Shown: positions 50,767 to 59,573, counted from the stretch's first letter. The stretch: DNA of 64,000 nt from Ruminococcus sp. UNK.MGS-30 (GCA_000980705.1 LBCK01000007.1:1-64000); one strand, 5' to 3'. Made by a program: numbers and translations. The notes: generated by a model not told the origin, from the sequence alone.

Positions 50767-51114
50767 TTATTTTGCTTTCTTAAGAGGTTCGACAGTATCT
50801 TCCTCCTGTCGCTTTAAACATTTTATGTACCCCTTTAATTCACCTCGAAATTCCAACTGCGCATCATGTGGAAGTTGGTGAAATAGTTTTAAAATATCTT
50901 GATCCTCTTGGGATATAGAAATGGATTTTTCACCAAGCAATATATAGTCAGTTGATACGCCGAAATATTTTGCTAGCTTAACAACGACATCACAAGAAGG
51001 CTTACTTCCTTTTTTCCAATCCGAGACAGAAGAATTGGAAATTTCCAAATCAGAAGTGAGCTTTTTGGCCGTAATTCCGTTTTCTTTTAATAATGCAAGG
51101 ATTCTATCTAACAT
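50767..51114 (-). CDS. CI-type repressor (XRE, 115 aa)
   Basis: HTH with ITAKKLTSDLEISNSSVSDW at about 14-33, then a short helical oligomerisation tail. Operators TTGGAAATATCCAA lie just upstream and one TTGGAAATTTCCAA lies within its own codons 23-27, suggesting autoregulation. It reads leftward, opposite to a promoter whose spacer holds one operator. It is the best candidate for the immunity repressor. Confidence 0.7.
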   Translation of the reverse strand: MLDRILALLKENGITAKKLTSDLEISNSSVSDWKKGSKPSCDVVVKLAKYFGVSTDYILLGEKSISISQEDQDILKLFHQLPHDAQLEFRGELKGYIKCLKRQEEDTVEPLKKAK

Positions 51115-51188
51115 GAAACCTACCTTTCAATAAAAATTGGAAATATCCAAATAAAAGTATTGACAAATTGGAAATATCCAATTATTAT
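51035..51188. promoter_or_regulatory. TTGGA operators and embedded rightward promoter
   Basis: Three 14-base operator copies: 51035-51048 (perfect palindrome, inside the repressor gene), 51137-51150 and 51168-51181. The third lies in the 17-base spacer of a plus-strand promoter TTGACA (51160-51165) / TATTAT (51183-51188), so repressor binding would block polymerase directly. A single ACAAATGT site follows at 51203-51210. Confidence 0.75.
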
Positions 51189-51236
51189 TAAAAATGTAAT
51201 AAACAAATGTTTAATGCAAAACAAAAAAAGAGAGAG

Positions 51237-51443
51237 TTACATCGATAAATCGGAGAGCAATGCTTTATTGTTTTCTTCAATCATGGCCGCCACAGCAATG
51301 ATAAGAGCCTCAGCAGATGCTTCCGACATAACAGTGTTTCCGGCAGGAATACCGTTTCTTAATAATTCAGAAAGAATCCGGCGGTTTTCGTCACCATAAC
51401 GTTTAAGTCCAATTCTTCTGAGATTATCAATCCAATTATCCAT
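51237..51443 (-). CDS. Small hypothetical protein in immunity operon (68 aa)
   Basis: Reading leftward with AAAGGAG six bases before ATG. It starts MDNWIDNLRRIGLKRYGDEN and includes an Ala-rich helix (SAEALIIAVAAMIEENNKAL). No recognised domain. It is antisense to any transcript from the promoter at 51160. Confidence 0.55.
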   Translation of the reverse strand: MDNWIDNLRRIGLKRYGDENRRILSELLRNGIPAGNTVMSEASAEALIIAVAAMIEENNKALLSDLSM

Positions 51444-51478
51444 GATAACTCCTTTCTGATTATTTTAATGCAATCGCA

Positions 51479-51517
51479 AACAAATGTAAACAACAAATGT
51501 AATAAACATTTGTTGAA
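51479..51517. promoter_or_regulatory. Second three-site operator array
   Basis: ACAAATGT at 51480-51487, 51493-51500 and, reversed, 51506-51513, again every 13 bases. The ~40-base element is a near copy of 48838-48876, mostly differing in the last site. It lies in front of the XRE gene at 51533. No convincing -35/-10 pair is visible here. Confidence 0.65.
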
Positions 51518-51532
51518 AACGGAGGTGATATT

Positions 51533-51733
51533 TTGAAGCGAAAACTGTCTCCATGGTGCAAAGAAGTAAAGAAAACCCTAATTGACAGAGATATGTCTGT
51601 CACGGAATTATGCGGTGAAGTTGGGATGTGCAGGAACTATGTGACAACCACCATAAATGGAAGAATGTATGCACCTGCACTTGCTGAAAAAATCAGCAAG
51701 GCTCTGGATATCGATACAGAGTACACAATTTAA
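51533..51733 (+). CDS. Cro-like regulator (XRE, 66 aa)
   Basis: TTG start six bases after GGAGGTG. A compact helix-turn-helix (MSVTELCGEVGMCRNYVTTT) with an AEKISKALDIDTEY tail. It is the first plus-strand gene right of the immunity switch, so it probably plays the Cro role. Confidence 0.65.
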   Translation: MKRKLSPWCKEVKKTLIDRDMSVTELCGEVGMCRNYVTTTINGRMYAPALAEKISKALDIDTEYTI

Positions 51734-51774
51734 TTATCATAACTTGATTATACAGCTTATAGAAGGAGAGAAAA

Positions 51775-52251
51775 ATGTCGAAATTTGCTACGAAAGCAGC
51801 GGCTAATATGTTTTGCCAGGCACGATATGAGGCGGCAAAGTCAAATGAGCGTCTGAGCAGCAGAGAAGGTGCTGCGGAAGAAATAGGAATTGATCGTACA
51901 AGGCTAGCCAGAATCGAACTTGGGAGCACAATACCATATCAGGAAGAGGTCCTTTTGATGGCTGACTGCTATAAGGCACCAGAATTGAAAGGAAATTATT
52001 GCCGGGAGATGTGCCCGCTTGGAAAGAACATGCCGAAGATCGAGAATGCAGGACTGGATAGAATCAGCCTGAGAATGCTTTCTTCTTTAAAGAAGATAAA
52101 CGAGGCAAAGGAATCACTTCTTGATATTACGGCAGACGGAATTATCTCAGAAGAGGAAAAACCGGAACTGAAAAAAATCATTCAGACATTAGACGAAGTA
52201 AATGGGATCACGCAGAATCTGAAAAATTGGATTGAGAGAAATCTGGAATGA
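51775..52251 (+). CDS. XRE-family regulator with C-terminal helical domain (158 aa)
   Basis: AAGGAGAG before ATG. The HTH covers SREGAAEEIGIDRTRLARIE (about 29-48). A Cys pair (YCREMCPLG, about 80-88) follows, then a long helical C-terminus. This build is common in Clostridial prophages next to the Cro gene. Probably an early activator or repressor. Confidence 0.65.
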   Translation: MSKFATKAAANMFCQARYEAAKSNERLSSREGAAEEIGIDRTRLARIELGSTIPYQEEVLLMADCYKAPELKGNYCREMCPLGKNMPKIENAGLDRISLRMLSSLKKINEAKESLLDITADGIISEEEKPELKKIIQTLDEVNGITQNLKNWIERNLE

Positions 52252-52261
52252 GGTGCTTGGT

Positions 52262-52483
52262 ATGGAAAATGCAAACGGTGTAATCAAAAAGCTTACATCT
52301 GCGGAACGTTCTTACTACACAGCCGCTGAGGTCAGAGAAATGATGGGTGTGAGCAGGGATACGGCATATCGCATGATACGTTCCCTTAGATCGGACCTGA
52401 TAGCCAATGGACAGCTTGCCAAGGGGTATCCGTCAGGGAAAATACCCAAAAAGGCATTTAACAAATTATATATGATTGAATGA
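52262..52483 (+). CDS. Excisionase/AlpA-like DNA-binding protein (73 aa)
   Basis: ATG 52262 with GAGGTG upstream; the frame is open from 52232. YTAAEVREMMGVSRDTAYRM (about 22-41) is a winged-helix/MerR-like recognition unit, and GYPSGKIPKKAFNKLYMIE ends it like many Xis/AlpA proteins. It could direct excision or regulate early genes. Confidence 0.6.
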   Translation: MENANGVIKKLTSAERSYYTAAEVREMMGVSRDTAYRMIRSLRSDLIANGQLAKGYPSGKIPKKAFNKLYMIE

Positions 52484-52497
52484 AAGGGGTGGATACG

Positions 52498-52668
52498 ATG
52501 GCTTTTTATAGAATCTGCCCGGATTGCGGAGCGTATCTGGATCCGGGAGAGCAGTGCAGCTGCCATGAAGAACGCCTGATCGAAATGGAAAGAAAAGAAA
52601 AAGCAACTGCATTTGTTGAAAAGATGATGAAAGAAGAAAAAAATGGCCAGCTTCGCCTGGCAGTATAG
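52498..52668 (+). CDS. Small zinc-ribbon protein (56 aa)
   Basis: ATG 52498 behind GGGGTGG. CPDCGAYLDPGEQCSCHEE gives a CxxC...CxC-H set for one metal. The remainder is helical and charged. Function unknown. Confidence 0.55.
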   Translation: MAFYRICPDCGAYLDPGEQCSCHEERLIEMERKEKATAFVEKMMKEEKNGQLRLAV

Positions 52669-52677
52669 GAGGGAAAG

Positions 52678-52845
52678 ATGCTGACAGCAAAAGATCTTGA
52701 AAAATATCATCAGGCCGCAGAGCGGATCCTGAATGCAATGGACAACAGCCCGGTGCCGATCAGCTGGCACGAAATGGACAGAATGGCATTGCAGAGAGTT
52801 ATCGCAAAGGAATTGATTCTCATTGACAAGGAGGTAAGGAAATGA
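52678..52845 (+). CDS. Small hypothetical protein (55 aa)
   Basis: GGAGGGAAAG before ATG 52678, and an ATGA overlap with the next gene. The peptide is helical (MLTAKDLEKYHQAAERILNA, then DRMALQRVIAKELILIDKE). No domain recognised. Confidence 0.55.
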   Translation: MLTAKDLEKYHQAAERILNAMDNSPVPISWHEMDRMALQRVIAKELILIDKEVRK

Positions 52846-53198
52846 ATGTATGCAAGGTGCCAGATATGTGCAAAGACATGGAATATAAGTATATCACAGA
52901 AGATTCCAAAACAAGGGTATATCTGTCCGTGGTGCGAGAATTCAATGAGGCAGAATATGAGAAATACTGCATCCACAAAAAGAAAGAGAAAGTGAGAAAG
53001 AGAATCCTTTTTATTGCAAGAGCTTTGAAGTATGCACTTCCAGTCCTGGCAAGCACGATTCTTTACAATATGCTTTCAAATAAGCTTTATCTCGAAAGAG
53101 AAAGCCATGAAATTGGCTCAGAAATAGTTTTTGTTGGAATATTCGGCATCGTACTGTTTGGGTTTCTGAATTGGTTTATAGGAGGTGATGAACATTAA
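52842..53198 (+). CDS. Membrane protein with two C-terminal segments (118 aa)
   Basis: The N-terminal 60 residues are charged with two early Cys residues. Hydrophobic segments lie at about 60-80 and 93-113 (EIVFVGIFGIVLFGFLNWF). It overlaps the previous gene by four bases and is the last small gene before a structured intergenic stretch. Role unknown. Confidence 0.55.
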   Translation: MNVCKVPDMCKDMEYKYITEDSKTRVYLSVVREFNEAEYEKYCIHKKKEKVRKRILFIARALKYALPVLASTILYNMLSNKLYLERESHEIGSEIVFVGIFGIVLFGFLNWFIGGDEH

Positions 53199-53201
53199 AA
53201 A

Positions 53202-53306
53202 GGTCTTGGATAATAAGGGGAAAGCGGAGTGTAGACGGCACCCACGATCCTATCCAAGACCAGTCAGAACTTTTAAAAACAGGTTATCGACCCTTTGTTT
53301 TTAAAG
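53202..53306 (+). ncRNA. Two-hairpin structured element
   Basis: GGTCTTGGATA (53202-53212) is exactly complementary to TATCCAAGACC (53251-53261) around a 38-base loop. Directly after, CTTTTAAAAACA (53270-53281) pairs with TGTTTTTAAAG (53296-53306) with one bulge. No T-run follows, so it is not a simple terminator. It may be a leader, a processing site or a small RNA. The ribosome site of the next gene lies after it. Confidence 0.5.
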
Positions 53307-53347
53307 CCATCGTCATTTTATCACAAAAATAGGAGGTTATCAAGTAG

Positions 53348-54469
53348 ATGAAAGAGGTTTTAGGAAGCTTGCCGGAAGTTATCACGGCATACAAAAATTA
53401 CAATCTGCTGGTTCCTACAGCAACGGACGTGCAGCTCAATCCATTCTACAAATTCCATGTAGAAGAGGTTCCAGTCGATCTGGGTGAGAACAGTGGAGAC
53501 ATTTTCAAGGTTGGTTCAGTTAAGACTGGGAAGCAGGATGAGAGAGGAAAGGATATCTGGGAAGATGTGTTTTCCTTATCTAAGCCATTACTCAACAAAA
53601 TGGCTATGGCGGCCGGTATCCAGTTCAATCCAAAGGAAACATATGGTGAGCGTATCGACCGGGTTACATACCGGGCACAGGCTCAGGGAGCTATGCGTAA
53701 GGCTGACGGAACAGCTAGAACAGAAACTGACCAGAAGGTGATCTGCCTGGAAGATGAAGAAGAGAAGTATCGCATTGAATTCGCGGACAAAGCCGCAAAA
53801 GGCATTACTGATGAAAAACAGGCACAGGCAGCTGCGGAAATCTTTTCTGGACAATGGGTGGAATCCAAGAATAAATGGGGGAAGAAATGCCAGGCCTTTG
53901 TGGTTGCGAAAGAAGATAGAGACAGATACATTGAACGTTCTGTCATGGTAAACATGGCGCTGCTGAAAAAGACCTGGGCTGAAAAGGCTATGACTGGTGC
54001 GAAGCTTCGTGTTATAAGAGCTCTGCTTGGCGTAAAAGGTACATACACAAAGGCGGAACTGCTGAAAAATTTCGCTATCCCAACAGTTATCTTTTCGCCT
54101 GATTTCTCGGATCCGCAGGTCAGACAGGCAATGCTGACACAAGGCATGAACTCTGTAAATAATATGTTTGGCACACCACAGATAGCAGTTAAGAATGTGG
54201 ATTTCGAATCTGAAAGCACGGTATTTACTCAGGATGATCTGGACAATCCGGCATATACTTCGGATACAGAAATCGAAAATGACTATCCACCAATGCAGGA
54301 GCCGGATGTTGTTCCTGAACCGGAGCCAGAACCAGAGCCGGACCGATCAATGGATTTTCAGTGCTCCAGATGCGGTGAGATCATAAATGAAAGAGTTTAC
54401 GAATATTCAATCAATAAATTCGGAGAGCCACTTTGCATTAAATGTCAGAGAGGAGGCGGACGCAGATGA
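53348..54469 (+). CDS. Putative recombination-associated protein (ssDNA-annealing-like)
   Basis: A 373-residue protein with YRAQAQGAMRKADGTARTE (about 99-117) and AMTGAKLRVIRALLGVKGTY (about 216-235), which resemble the Ala/Lys-rich AKxRxIRxLL segment of some phage annealing proteins. The tail has EPEPEPEPEP and a zinc-ribbon CSRCGEI...CIKC (about 336-365). It precedes DUF3846 and SbcDC genes, fitting a recombination module. The identity is tentative. Confidence 0.4.
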   Translation: MKEVLGSLPEVITAYKNYNLLVPTATDVQLNPFYKFHVEEVPVDLGENSGDIFKVGSVKTGKQDERGKDIWEDVFSLSKPLLNKMAMAAGIQFNPKETYGERIDRVTYRAQAQGAMRKADGTARTETDQKVICLEDEEEKYRIEFADKAAKGITDEKQAQAAAEIFSGQWVESKNKWGKKCQAFVVAKEDRDRYIERSVMVNMALLKKTWAEKAMTGAKLRVIRALLGVKGTYTKAELLKNFAIPTVIFSPDFSDPQVRQAMLTQGMNSVNNMFGTPQIAVKNVDFESESTVFTQDDLDNPAYTSDTEIENDYPPMQEPDVVPEPEPEPEPDRSMDFQCSRCGEIINERVYEYSINKFGEPLCIKCQRGGGRR

Positions 54470-54909
54470 AAATAATAAAGGTATCAACAGAACTGGAAAT
54501 GTCCGTACATGAATTTCCAGAAGGAACCATGAGAGAACAGAATAAAGTCCTGTATGGCTTGATCGGGAATGGCTGTGACCTTGTAGAACATGTAATGCCA
54601 AAGAGATTATACACAGAACTGAAAATGCCATCCAGCCCTGTTAAAGAACCAGGGAAGTGTGTGAGTATGCTGATCGATGAAGAGGGAAGACTGAAGCCGA
54701 ACAAAGCAAATCTGATCGGAAGTTATCTTTACGAGTTTGATAAACATGGATGCCCCATTGTTGGAAATATTCTCTTTATCGGAGAAAAGATGGGAGATGA
54801 TGGCGTTGAATTCTGCGGAATTAGCGAGGAGAACTTTTCACTTTTGGAAACAGAATTAAAGAACATGATCACAGCAATGAAGGCAACAGTAAAGGAGATG
54901 AGCAAATGA
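54466..54909 (+). CDS. DUF3846-like protein (147 aa)
   Basis: ATG 54466 with GAGGAGGCGGACGC upstream. DUF3846-type features are GNGCDLVEHVMPKRLYTELK and CVSMLIDEEGRLKPNKANLI near residues 64-85, plus GCPIVGNILFIGEKM. This domain is typical of conjugative elements and phages, with unknown function. It overlaps both neighbours (ATGA at each end). Confidence 0.65.
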   Translation: MKIIKVSTELEMSVHEFPEGTMREQNKVLYGLIGNGCDLVEHVMPKRLYTELKMPSSPVKEPGKCVSMLIDEEGRLKPNKANLIGSYLYEFDKHGCPIVGNILFIGEKMGDDGVEFCGISEENFSLLETELKNMITAMKATVKEMSK

Positions 54910-57900
54910 AAATACTTCATACTGCTGACTGGCATATTGGCCAGTTTAAAGGACCTGTAGTGGACGGAGTAAATCTCCGTTCGCAGGATACAGTAAAATG
55001 TTTGGAATATATGGTACAGGTAGCTATAGAAGAGAAACCGGATATCGTTTGTGTATCAGGAGATATCTTTCACCAGGAACAGGTTGGCCCCGTGAGGTAT
55101 TCAGACGAAATGATTACGGCAACGAACATCATTACATCATTAGCACATTTTTCGAAGTATGTGATCGTGATGCGAGGCACTCCAAATCACGATGGAGCTG
55201 CTCAGTTTAGAGTTCTTGAACGGATGCTGCTTAATATTAGAAATGTAGATGTTATTACAGAACCAGGAGTAATAAAGACTCCATGGGCAGACATTGCCTG
55301 CCTGCCGGGATTTGACAAACAGGAGTTCAGAGCAAAATTCCCTGGTTTATCTGCAGACGAAGAAAATCTTGCATGGACGAAATATATTTCAGATATGGTT
55401 TTTGCATTGAGAGCAGAGTGTGAAAAGACACCGATTCTCATGGCACATTATACGGTTCCTGGTTGCAACATGGAATCAGGGCAGACCTCCTTCTTCACAA
55501 ACTTTGAGCCGGTCATTCCAAGAGAAGCTTTAATGGCCGCAAGATATGAGGCGGTGCTTCTTGGCCATATCCATCGCCCGCAAATCATTGAAGGACTTGA
55601 CAATGTATTCTATTCCGGAGCGATCAATGCAATGAATTTTAATGATGAAGGACAGGATCGTGGATTCTGGATTCATGAATTTAATGAGAAAGGCACTCTG
55701 GTAAAAGGACATAAATGCACTACTCCATACAGACAGTTCCACACTATCACCTGGGATCCTGATGAAGCTGGCGACTATATCCGTGAAGGAGCTATGTATC
55801 TTCACAGAACAGGCATTTCAGAAGATGTGACGGATAAGATAGTCCGGGTGCGGTATTCCTGCACATCTGAGCAGAAAAAGGCGCTCAACATTCCGCTACT
55901 GCAAAAGAACCTGTATGAGCTTGGTGCATTCTATGTGGCAGATATTGAAGCAGAAAGCACCATTGACATCACGAACCGCGGGCTTCTCTCGGAGGAAAGC
56001 GACCCAAGGTTGAATCTGAAAAAATGGTTGGAGGAAAAGACATTTAAGAATCCAGACAAAATCGTGGAGCTTGCCGAGCCAATCATAGCAGAAGCCATGA
56101 AACAGAGTACCACTGCAGAGATTCACGGTGTGTTTAAGCCGGTATCTATTTCGGTAAGGAATTACAGAAACTACAAGGAAGAAAGTTTTGATTTTTCAGA
56201 CATTTCATTTTGCACGATCAATGGAGTAAACGGTGCAGGAAAGAGCAGCCTTTTCATGGATGCTATTGTGGATTGCCTGTTTGAAGAAACCCGTGAGGGC
56301 GACTGCAAGGCGTGGATCCGAGGTACAGAGGATGCAAGAAGCGGTTCCATAGAATTTATTTTCGACATCGGAGAGAAACGATTCCGGGTAGTCCGCACCA
56401 GAACAAAATCCGGAAAACCAACACTGAACTTGTCACAGTATCAGGAAGAAAGTGCTGACTGGATGAATCTGTCCAAGGAAAGAATCATTGACACACAGGC
56501 TGAAATCGAGAAGCTTCTTGGTATGGACAGCATGACATTTCGCAGCTGCGCATTGATCATGCAGGACCAGTATGGATTATTCTTGCAGGCGAAGAAAGAT
56601 GAACGTATTGCTATCCTTGGAAATCTGCTCGGGCTTGGAATCTATGGAGTAATGGAACTGGATGCCAGAAAGAAGCTTGCGGATGCCAGAAAGGAGCTTG
56701 CTTCTAAAAAAGAAGCCGTTCGGATCAAGACTGACTTCATTAAGGCTCAGGGAAATCCAGAGGAAGAACTGGAGACAGTAGAAAAAGATATTCATAAAAA
56801 GCAGGAAGAACTTGAAAATCTGGATGAATCCAGAAGAAATTTGATCGAGCGCCAGGAAAAAATATCTGAGGTCGAGAAGGAAAGTGAAAAAACCAGAAGT
56901 GATTTGAAAGAATGCTCAGAAGAATACAGTGCAATGGCAAACGATCTGGACCATTCAAAGCAGACACTGACAGCGTGCAATAATCTTTTGGAACTGGCCG
57001 ATACGATACGGGAAAAAGCAAAACAGCATTCTGAATTATCTTTACAGCTTTCTGAAGTAGAGAAGGACGTTATTAAATATAAAAATGCAAAAAGAACACT
57101 GGATAGCTATAACGAAGATAGTGACCGCTACCAGAGGATTATTACAAAGAGCAAGCTCAGAAATGAGCAGATAGATTCTCAGATTTCTCTGCTGAGTTCC
57201 AGCGTTCCGACTGATCTGGAATACAGACTTGAAGAATTGAATCGCAAAAAAGAGGAACTTGATAGCCAGCAGGAAAAGAGATACCGTGCATCTGTTGCAG
57301 ATCACGAACTGCAGCAAATCAGATCATCATATTCGCAGCAGATATCAGATGCAAAAAATAAACGTGATTATCACCAGACAAGGCTCAGGGAAATAAAACA
57401 GCAGGAAGAATTTATGAAAAATTCCGGATGTCCGGATATCGAAAATGCAAGTTGCCGATTTCTTGCAAAAGCAGTTGATGATGTCAAAAACCTTCCTGTT
57501 GAACGGGGCTGCTTACAGAAGTTTGAAAAAGAAATCGAAACGCTGACATCTGAAATGAACAAGAAGGTAGCGGAGAAACAAAAGAAAATTTGGGATATCG
57601 GATACAATCCAGATCAGCTGAAGTTGTTGCTCATACAGGTGAATGGACTTGCAAAATATGAACGCATAAAGAAAGATGCGGAGCAAAACAAACTCGAAAT
57701 TGCCCGTTTAGAGGCCGAAAAGGAATCGAACGATAAAAATATAGGGCAGTGCGAGGAGAATCTGCTACAGGTCAAATCAAAGGCTTCTGAGATAACGGAA
57801 ACAGTTAATGAATTGTCGGAATCAGTTGACATACAGGAACAGATCAAACAGCAGATGGCTCACCTGCAGACTTATGTAGAACAGGAAAAAGAACTTCCTG

Positions 57901-58736
57901 TTTACGAAGAAAGAAAGCAGCATGTTCTTGAAAGGATTGAGAGCATGGAAAAAGAGATGGAAAAACTTACTGACAGAAAATTCATTCTCTCTTCTCAGCT
58001 GACTGGTATGGATACCATGATAGAAAAAATGAAGGAAACATTTTCGACAGATATGGTAGAAGAAACAGACAGGCAGATTCGCAGTAACAAGGAAACTCTT
58101 GGAGAACTGCATATCCAGAAGGGAGTACTCCTTGAACGTCTGGAAAATATCGATACCATGCGAGACGAAATCTCCATGCTGAATAATGGAATTGCTGTAG
58201 CTGCCGGCAGAGCGGACTGTTACGAAGCATTAAAGCAGGCTTTTTCACAGGACGGAGTTCCACATCAGATCATCAGGAACATCATTCCTCATATCACAGA
58301 TACTACGAACAATATTCTTGGCCAGATGACTGGTGGAACGATGGGAGTGGAATTTGTGATGGAGCGCACCGTCAAAGGAAAGGACGGAGACAAGGCAACG
58401 CTGGATGTTCTGATCAACGAATATGGCAAGACAACTCTTCCGTATGCTTCCAAGAGCGGAGGCGAGAAGGTAAAAGCTTCTCTTGCTGTTATCCTTGCGC
58501 TGTCCGAGATCAAGGCAACAGCGGCAGGAATACAGCTTGGAATGCTCTTTATTGATGAACCACCATTCCTTGATGATGAGGGCGCACAGGCTTATGTAGA
58601 TGCCCTTGAGACGATCCGTGATCGGTATTCCGATGTGAAGATTATGGCAATCACTCATGACGATGCCATGAAAGCGAGATTTGGCCAGGCTGTGACAGTA
58701 ATTAAAACAGATGATGGCTCAAAAGTAATCTACTAA
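54906..58736 (+). CDS. Fused SbcD-SbcC (Mre11-Rad50) nuclease-ATPase
   Basis: One 1276-residue chain. Residues about 1-390 are an SbcD/Mre11 phosphoesterase: DWHIGQ (8-13), GDIFHQ (52-57), RGTPNHD (about 97-103), HYTVPG and GHIHRP (about 219-224). Residues about 410-1276 are SbcC/Rad50: Walker A NGVNGAGKSSL (about 439-449), a long coiled coil with a hook-like CPDIENASC (about 840-848), signature SGGEKVKAS (about 1183) and Walker B MLFIDEPPF (about 1211). Usually these are two genes. It should process DNA ends with ATP control. Confidence 0.9.
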   Translation: MKILHTADWHIGQFKGPVVDGVNLRSQDTVKCLEYMVQVAIEEKPDIVCVSGDIFHQEQVGPVRYSDEMITATNIITSLAHFSKYVIVMRGTPNHDGAAQFRVLERMLLNIRNVDVITEPGVIKTPWADIACLPGFDKQEFRAKFPGLSADEENLAWTKYISDMVFALRAECEKTPILMAHYTVPGCNMESGQTSFFTNFEPVIPREALMAARYEAVLLGHIHRPQIIEGLDNVFYSGAINAMNFNDEGQDRGFWIHEFNEKGTLVKGHKCTTPYRQFHTITWDPDEAGDYIREGAMYLHRTGISEDVTDKIVRVRYSCTSEQKKALNIPLLQKNLYELGAFYVADIEAESTIDITNRGLLSEESDPRLNLKKWLEEKTFKNPDKIVELAEPIIAEAMKQSTTAEIHGVFKPVSISVRNYRNYKEESFDFSDISFCTINGVNGAGKSSLFMDAIVDCLFEETREGDCKAWIRGTEDARSGSIEFIFDIGEKRFRVVRTRTKSGKPTLNLSQYQEESADWMNLSKERIIDTQAEIEKLLGMDSMTFRSCALIMQDQYGLFLQAKKDERIAILGNLLGLGIYGVMELDARKKLADARKELASKKEAVRIKTDFIKAQGNPEEELETVEKDIHKKQEELENLDESRRNLIERQEKISEVEKESEKTRSDLKECSEEYSAMANDLDHSKQTLTACNNLLELADTIREKAKQHSELSLQLSEVEKDVIKYKNAKRTLDSYNEDSDRYQRIITKSKLRNEQIDSQISLLSSSVPTDLEYRLEELNRKKEELDSQQEKRYRASVADHELQQIRSSYSQQISDAKNKRDYHQTRLREIKQQEEFMKNSGCPDIENASCRFLAKAVDDVKNLPVERGCLQKFEKEIETLTSEMNKKVAEKQKKIWDIGYNPDQLKLLLIQVNGLAKYERIKKDAEQNKLEIARLEAEKESNDKNIGQCEENLLQVKSKASEITETVNELSESVDIQEQIKQQMAHLQTYVEQEKELPVYEERKQHVLERIESMEKEMEKLTDRKFILSSQLTGMDTMIEKMKETFSTDMVEETDRQIRSNKETLGELHIQKGVLLERLENIDTMRDEISMLNNGIAVAAGRADCYEALKQAFSQDGVPHQIIRNIIPHITDTTNNILGQMTGGTMGVEFVMERTVKGKDGDKATLDVLINEYGKTTLPYASKSGGEKVKASLAVILALSEIKATAAGIQLGMLFIDEPPFLDDEGAQAYVDALETIRDRYSDVKIMAITHDDAMKARFGQAVTVIKTDDGSKVIY

Positions 58737-58748
58737 GCGGAGGAACTT

Positions 58749-59573
58749 ATGGCGAAAAGATATTATTGGTTAAAGCTTCCTGACGGATTTTTCCGTCAGA
58801 AGGCTATCAAAAAACTTCGGAAGATTGCCGGAGGAGACACCTACACAATTATTTACCTGAAAATGCTTCTTGTGGCGATGAAACAGGATGGAAGACTTTA
58901 CTTCGAAGGAGTAGAAGCAACATTCTATGACGAGCTTGCCCTGGACCTGGACGAAGAAGTTGAAAATGTAAGAGTGACGGTTATGTTTTTGATTCAGCAG
59001 GACCTCATGCAGCTGATTGACGAAACCGAATATTCACTGTCGGAATGCGCTAAAATGACAGGTTCTGAGAGCGCTAGTGCTGAGAGAATGCGACGATTAA
59101 GAGATAAAAAAGCGTCACAATGTGACATTGAAGTGACGGAACCGTTACGCATAGGTGACGTAGAGAAAGAGAAAGAGATAGAGAAAGAGATAGAGAAAGA
59201 TAAAGAGAAAGATAATAAAAACATTAGCTTGGAGCTTAAAGACTCCAAGCAGAACACGTTCATCTCTCTTCCTCTGGTTAAAGGCTCAGGAAATTATGAT
59301 GTGACATTTAATTATCTCAATTCACTGAGAGAACTGTTTCCGGCACTGGATGTTGAACAGGAGTTTAGATCAATGGCGGCATGGCTTGACAGTCACCCTC
59401 GTAATCGTAAGACACCGAGAGGAATCAAGAGATTTATCACTGGTTGGTTAGAACGTTCACAGAATTCAATGCCGGCATCCAGAACACCGCAAGCACCTGC
59501 AGCTACAAAGAACATGTCAACGAATCAGTATATGGTGGCAACGGCCGGCTGGTGCGAAGGGATGGGTGATTGA
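58749..59573 (+). CDS. Replisome organiser (phage replication initiator)
   Basis: A 274-residue protein with the N-terminal replisome-organiser winged-helix (RYYWLKLPDGFFRQKAIKKL, about 4-23; GGDTYTIIYLKMLLVAM), a charged linker (KEKEIEKEIEKDKEKD, about 140-155) and a C-terminal helical domain (RGIKRFITGWLERSQ). It binds the origin and recruits the helicase. The linker-coding DNA is a purine repeat that may be part of the origin. Confidence 0.75.
   Translation: MAKRYYWLKLPDGFFRQKAIKKLRKIAGGDTYTIIYLKMLLVAMKQDGRLYFEGVEATFYDELALDLDEEVENVRVTVMFLIQQDLMQLIDETEYSLSECAKMTGSESASAERMRRLRDKKASQCDIEVTEPLRIGDVEKEKEIEKEIEKDKEKDNKNISLELKDSKQNTFISLPLVKGSGNYDVTFNYLNSLRELFPALDVEQEFRSMAAWLDSHPRNRKTPRGIKRFITGWLERSQNSMPASRTPQAPAATKNMSTNQYMVATAGWCEGMGD
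59163..59220 (+). repeat. Purine repeat in initiator gene, candidate replication origin
   Basis: GAGAAAGA and GATAGAGAAAGA units repeat about six times across 58 bases within the initiator gene. Origins inside initiator genes are known in several Firmicute phages, but the repeat also simply encodes a Lys/Glu linker. Confidence 0.35.

Noticed and set aside
51160..51399. Plus-strand frame of 79 codons from TTG 51160
   Set aside because: Its start is the -35 element of a promoter, it lacks a ribosome site and it is opposite a minus-strand gene with a good one.
48838..51517. ACAAATGT repeats as a CRISPR array
   Set aside because: Repeats are 8 bases with 5-base gaps in two groups; there are no spacers or cas genes.
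53202..53306. Hairpin pair as a rho-independent terminator
   Set aside because: Large loop and no T-run after either stem.
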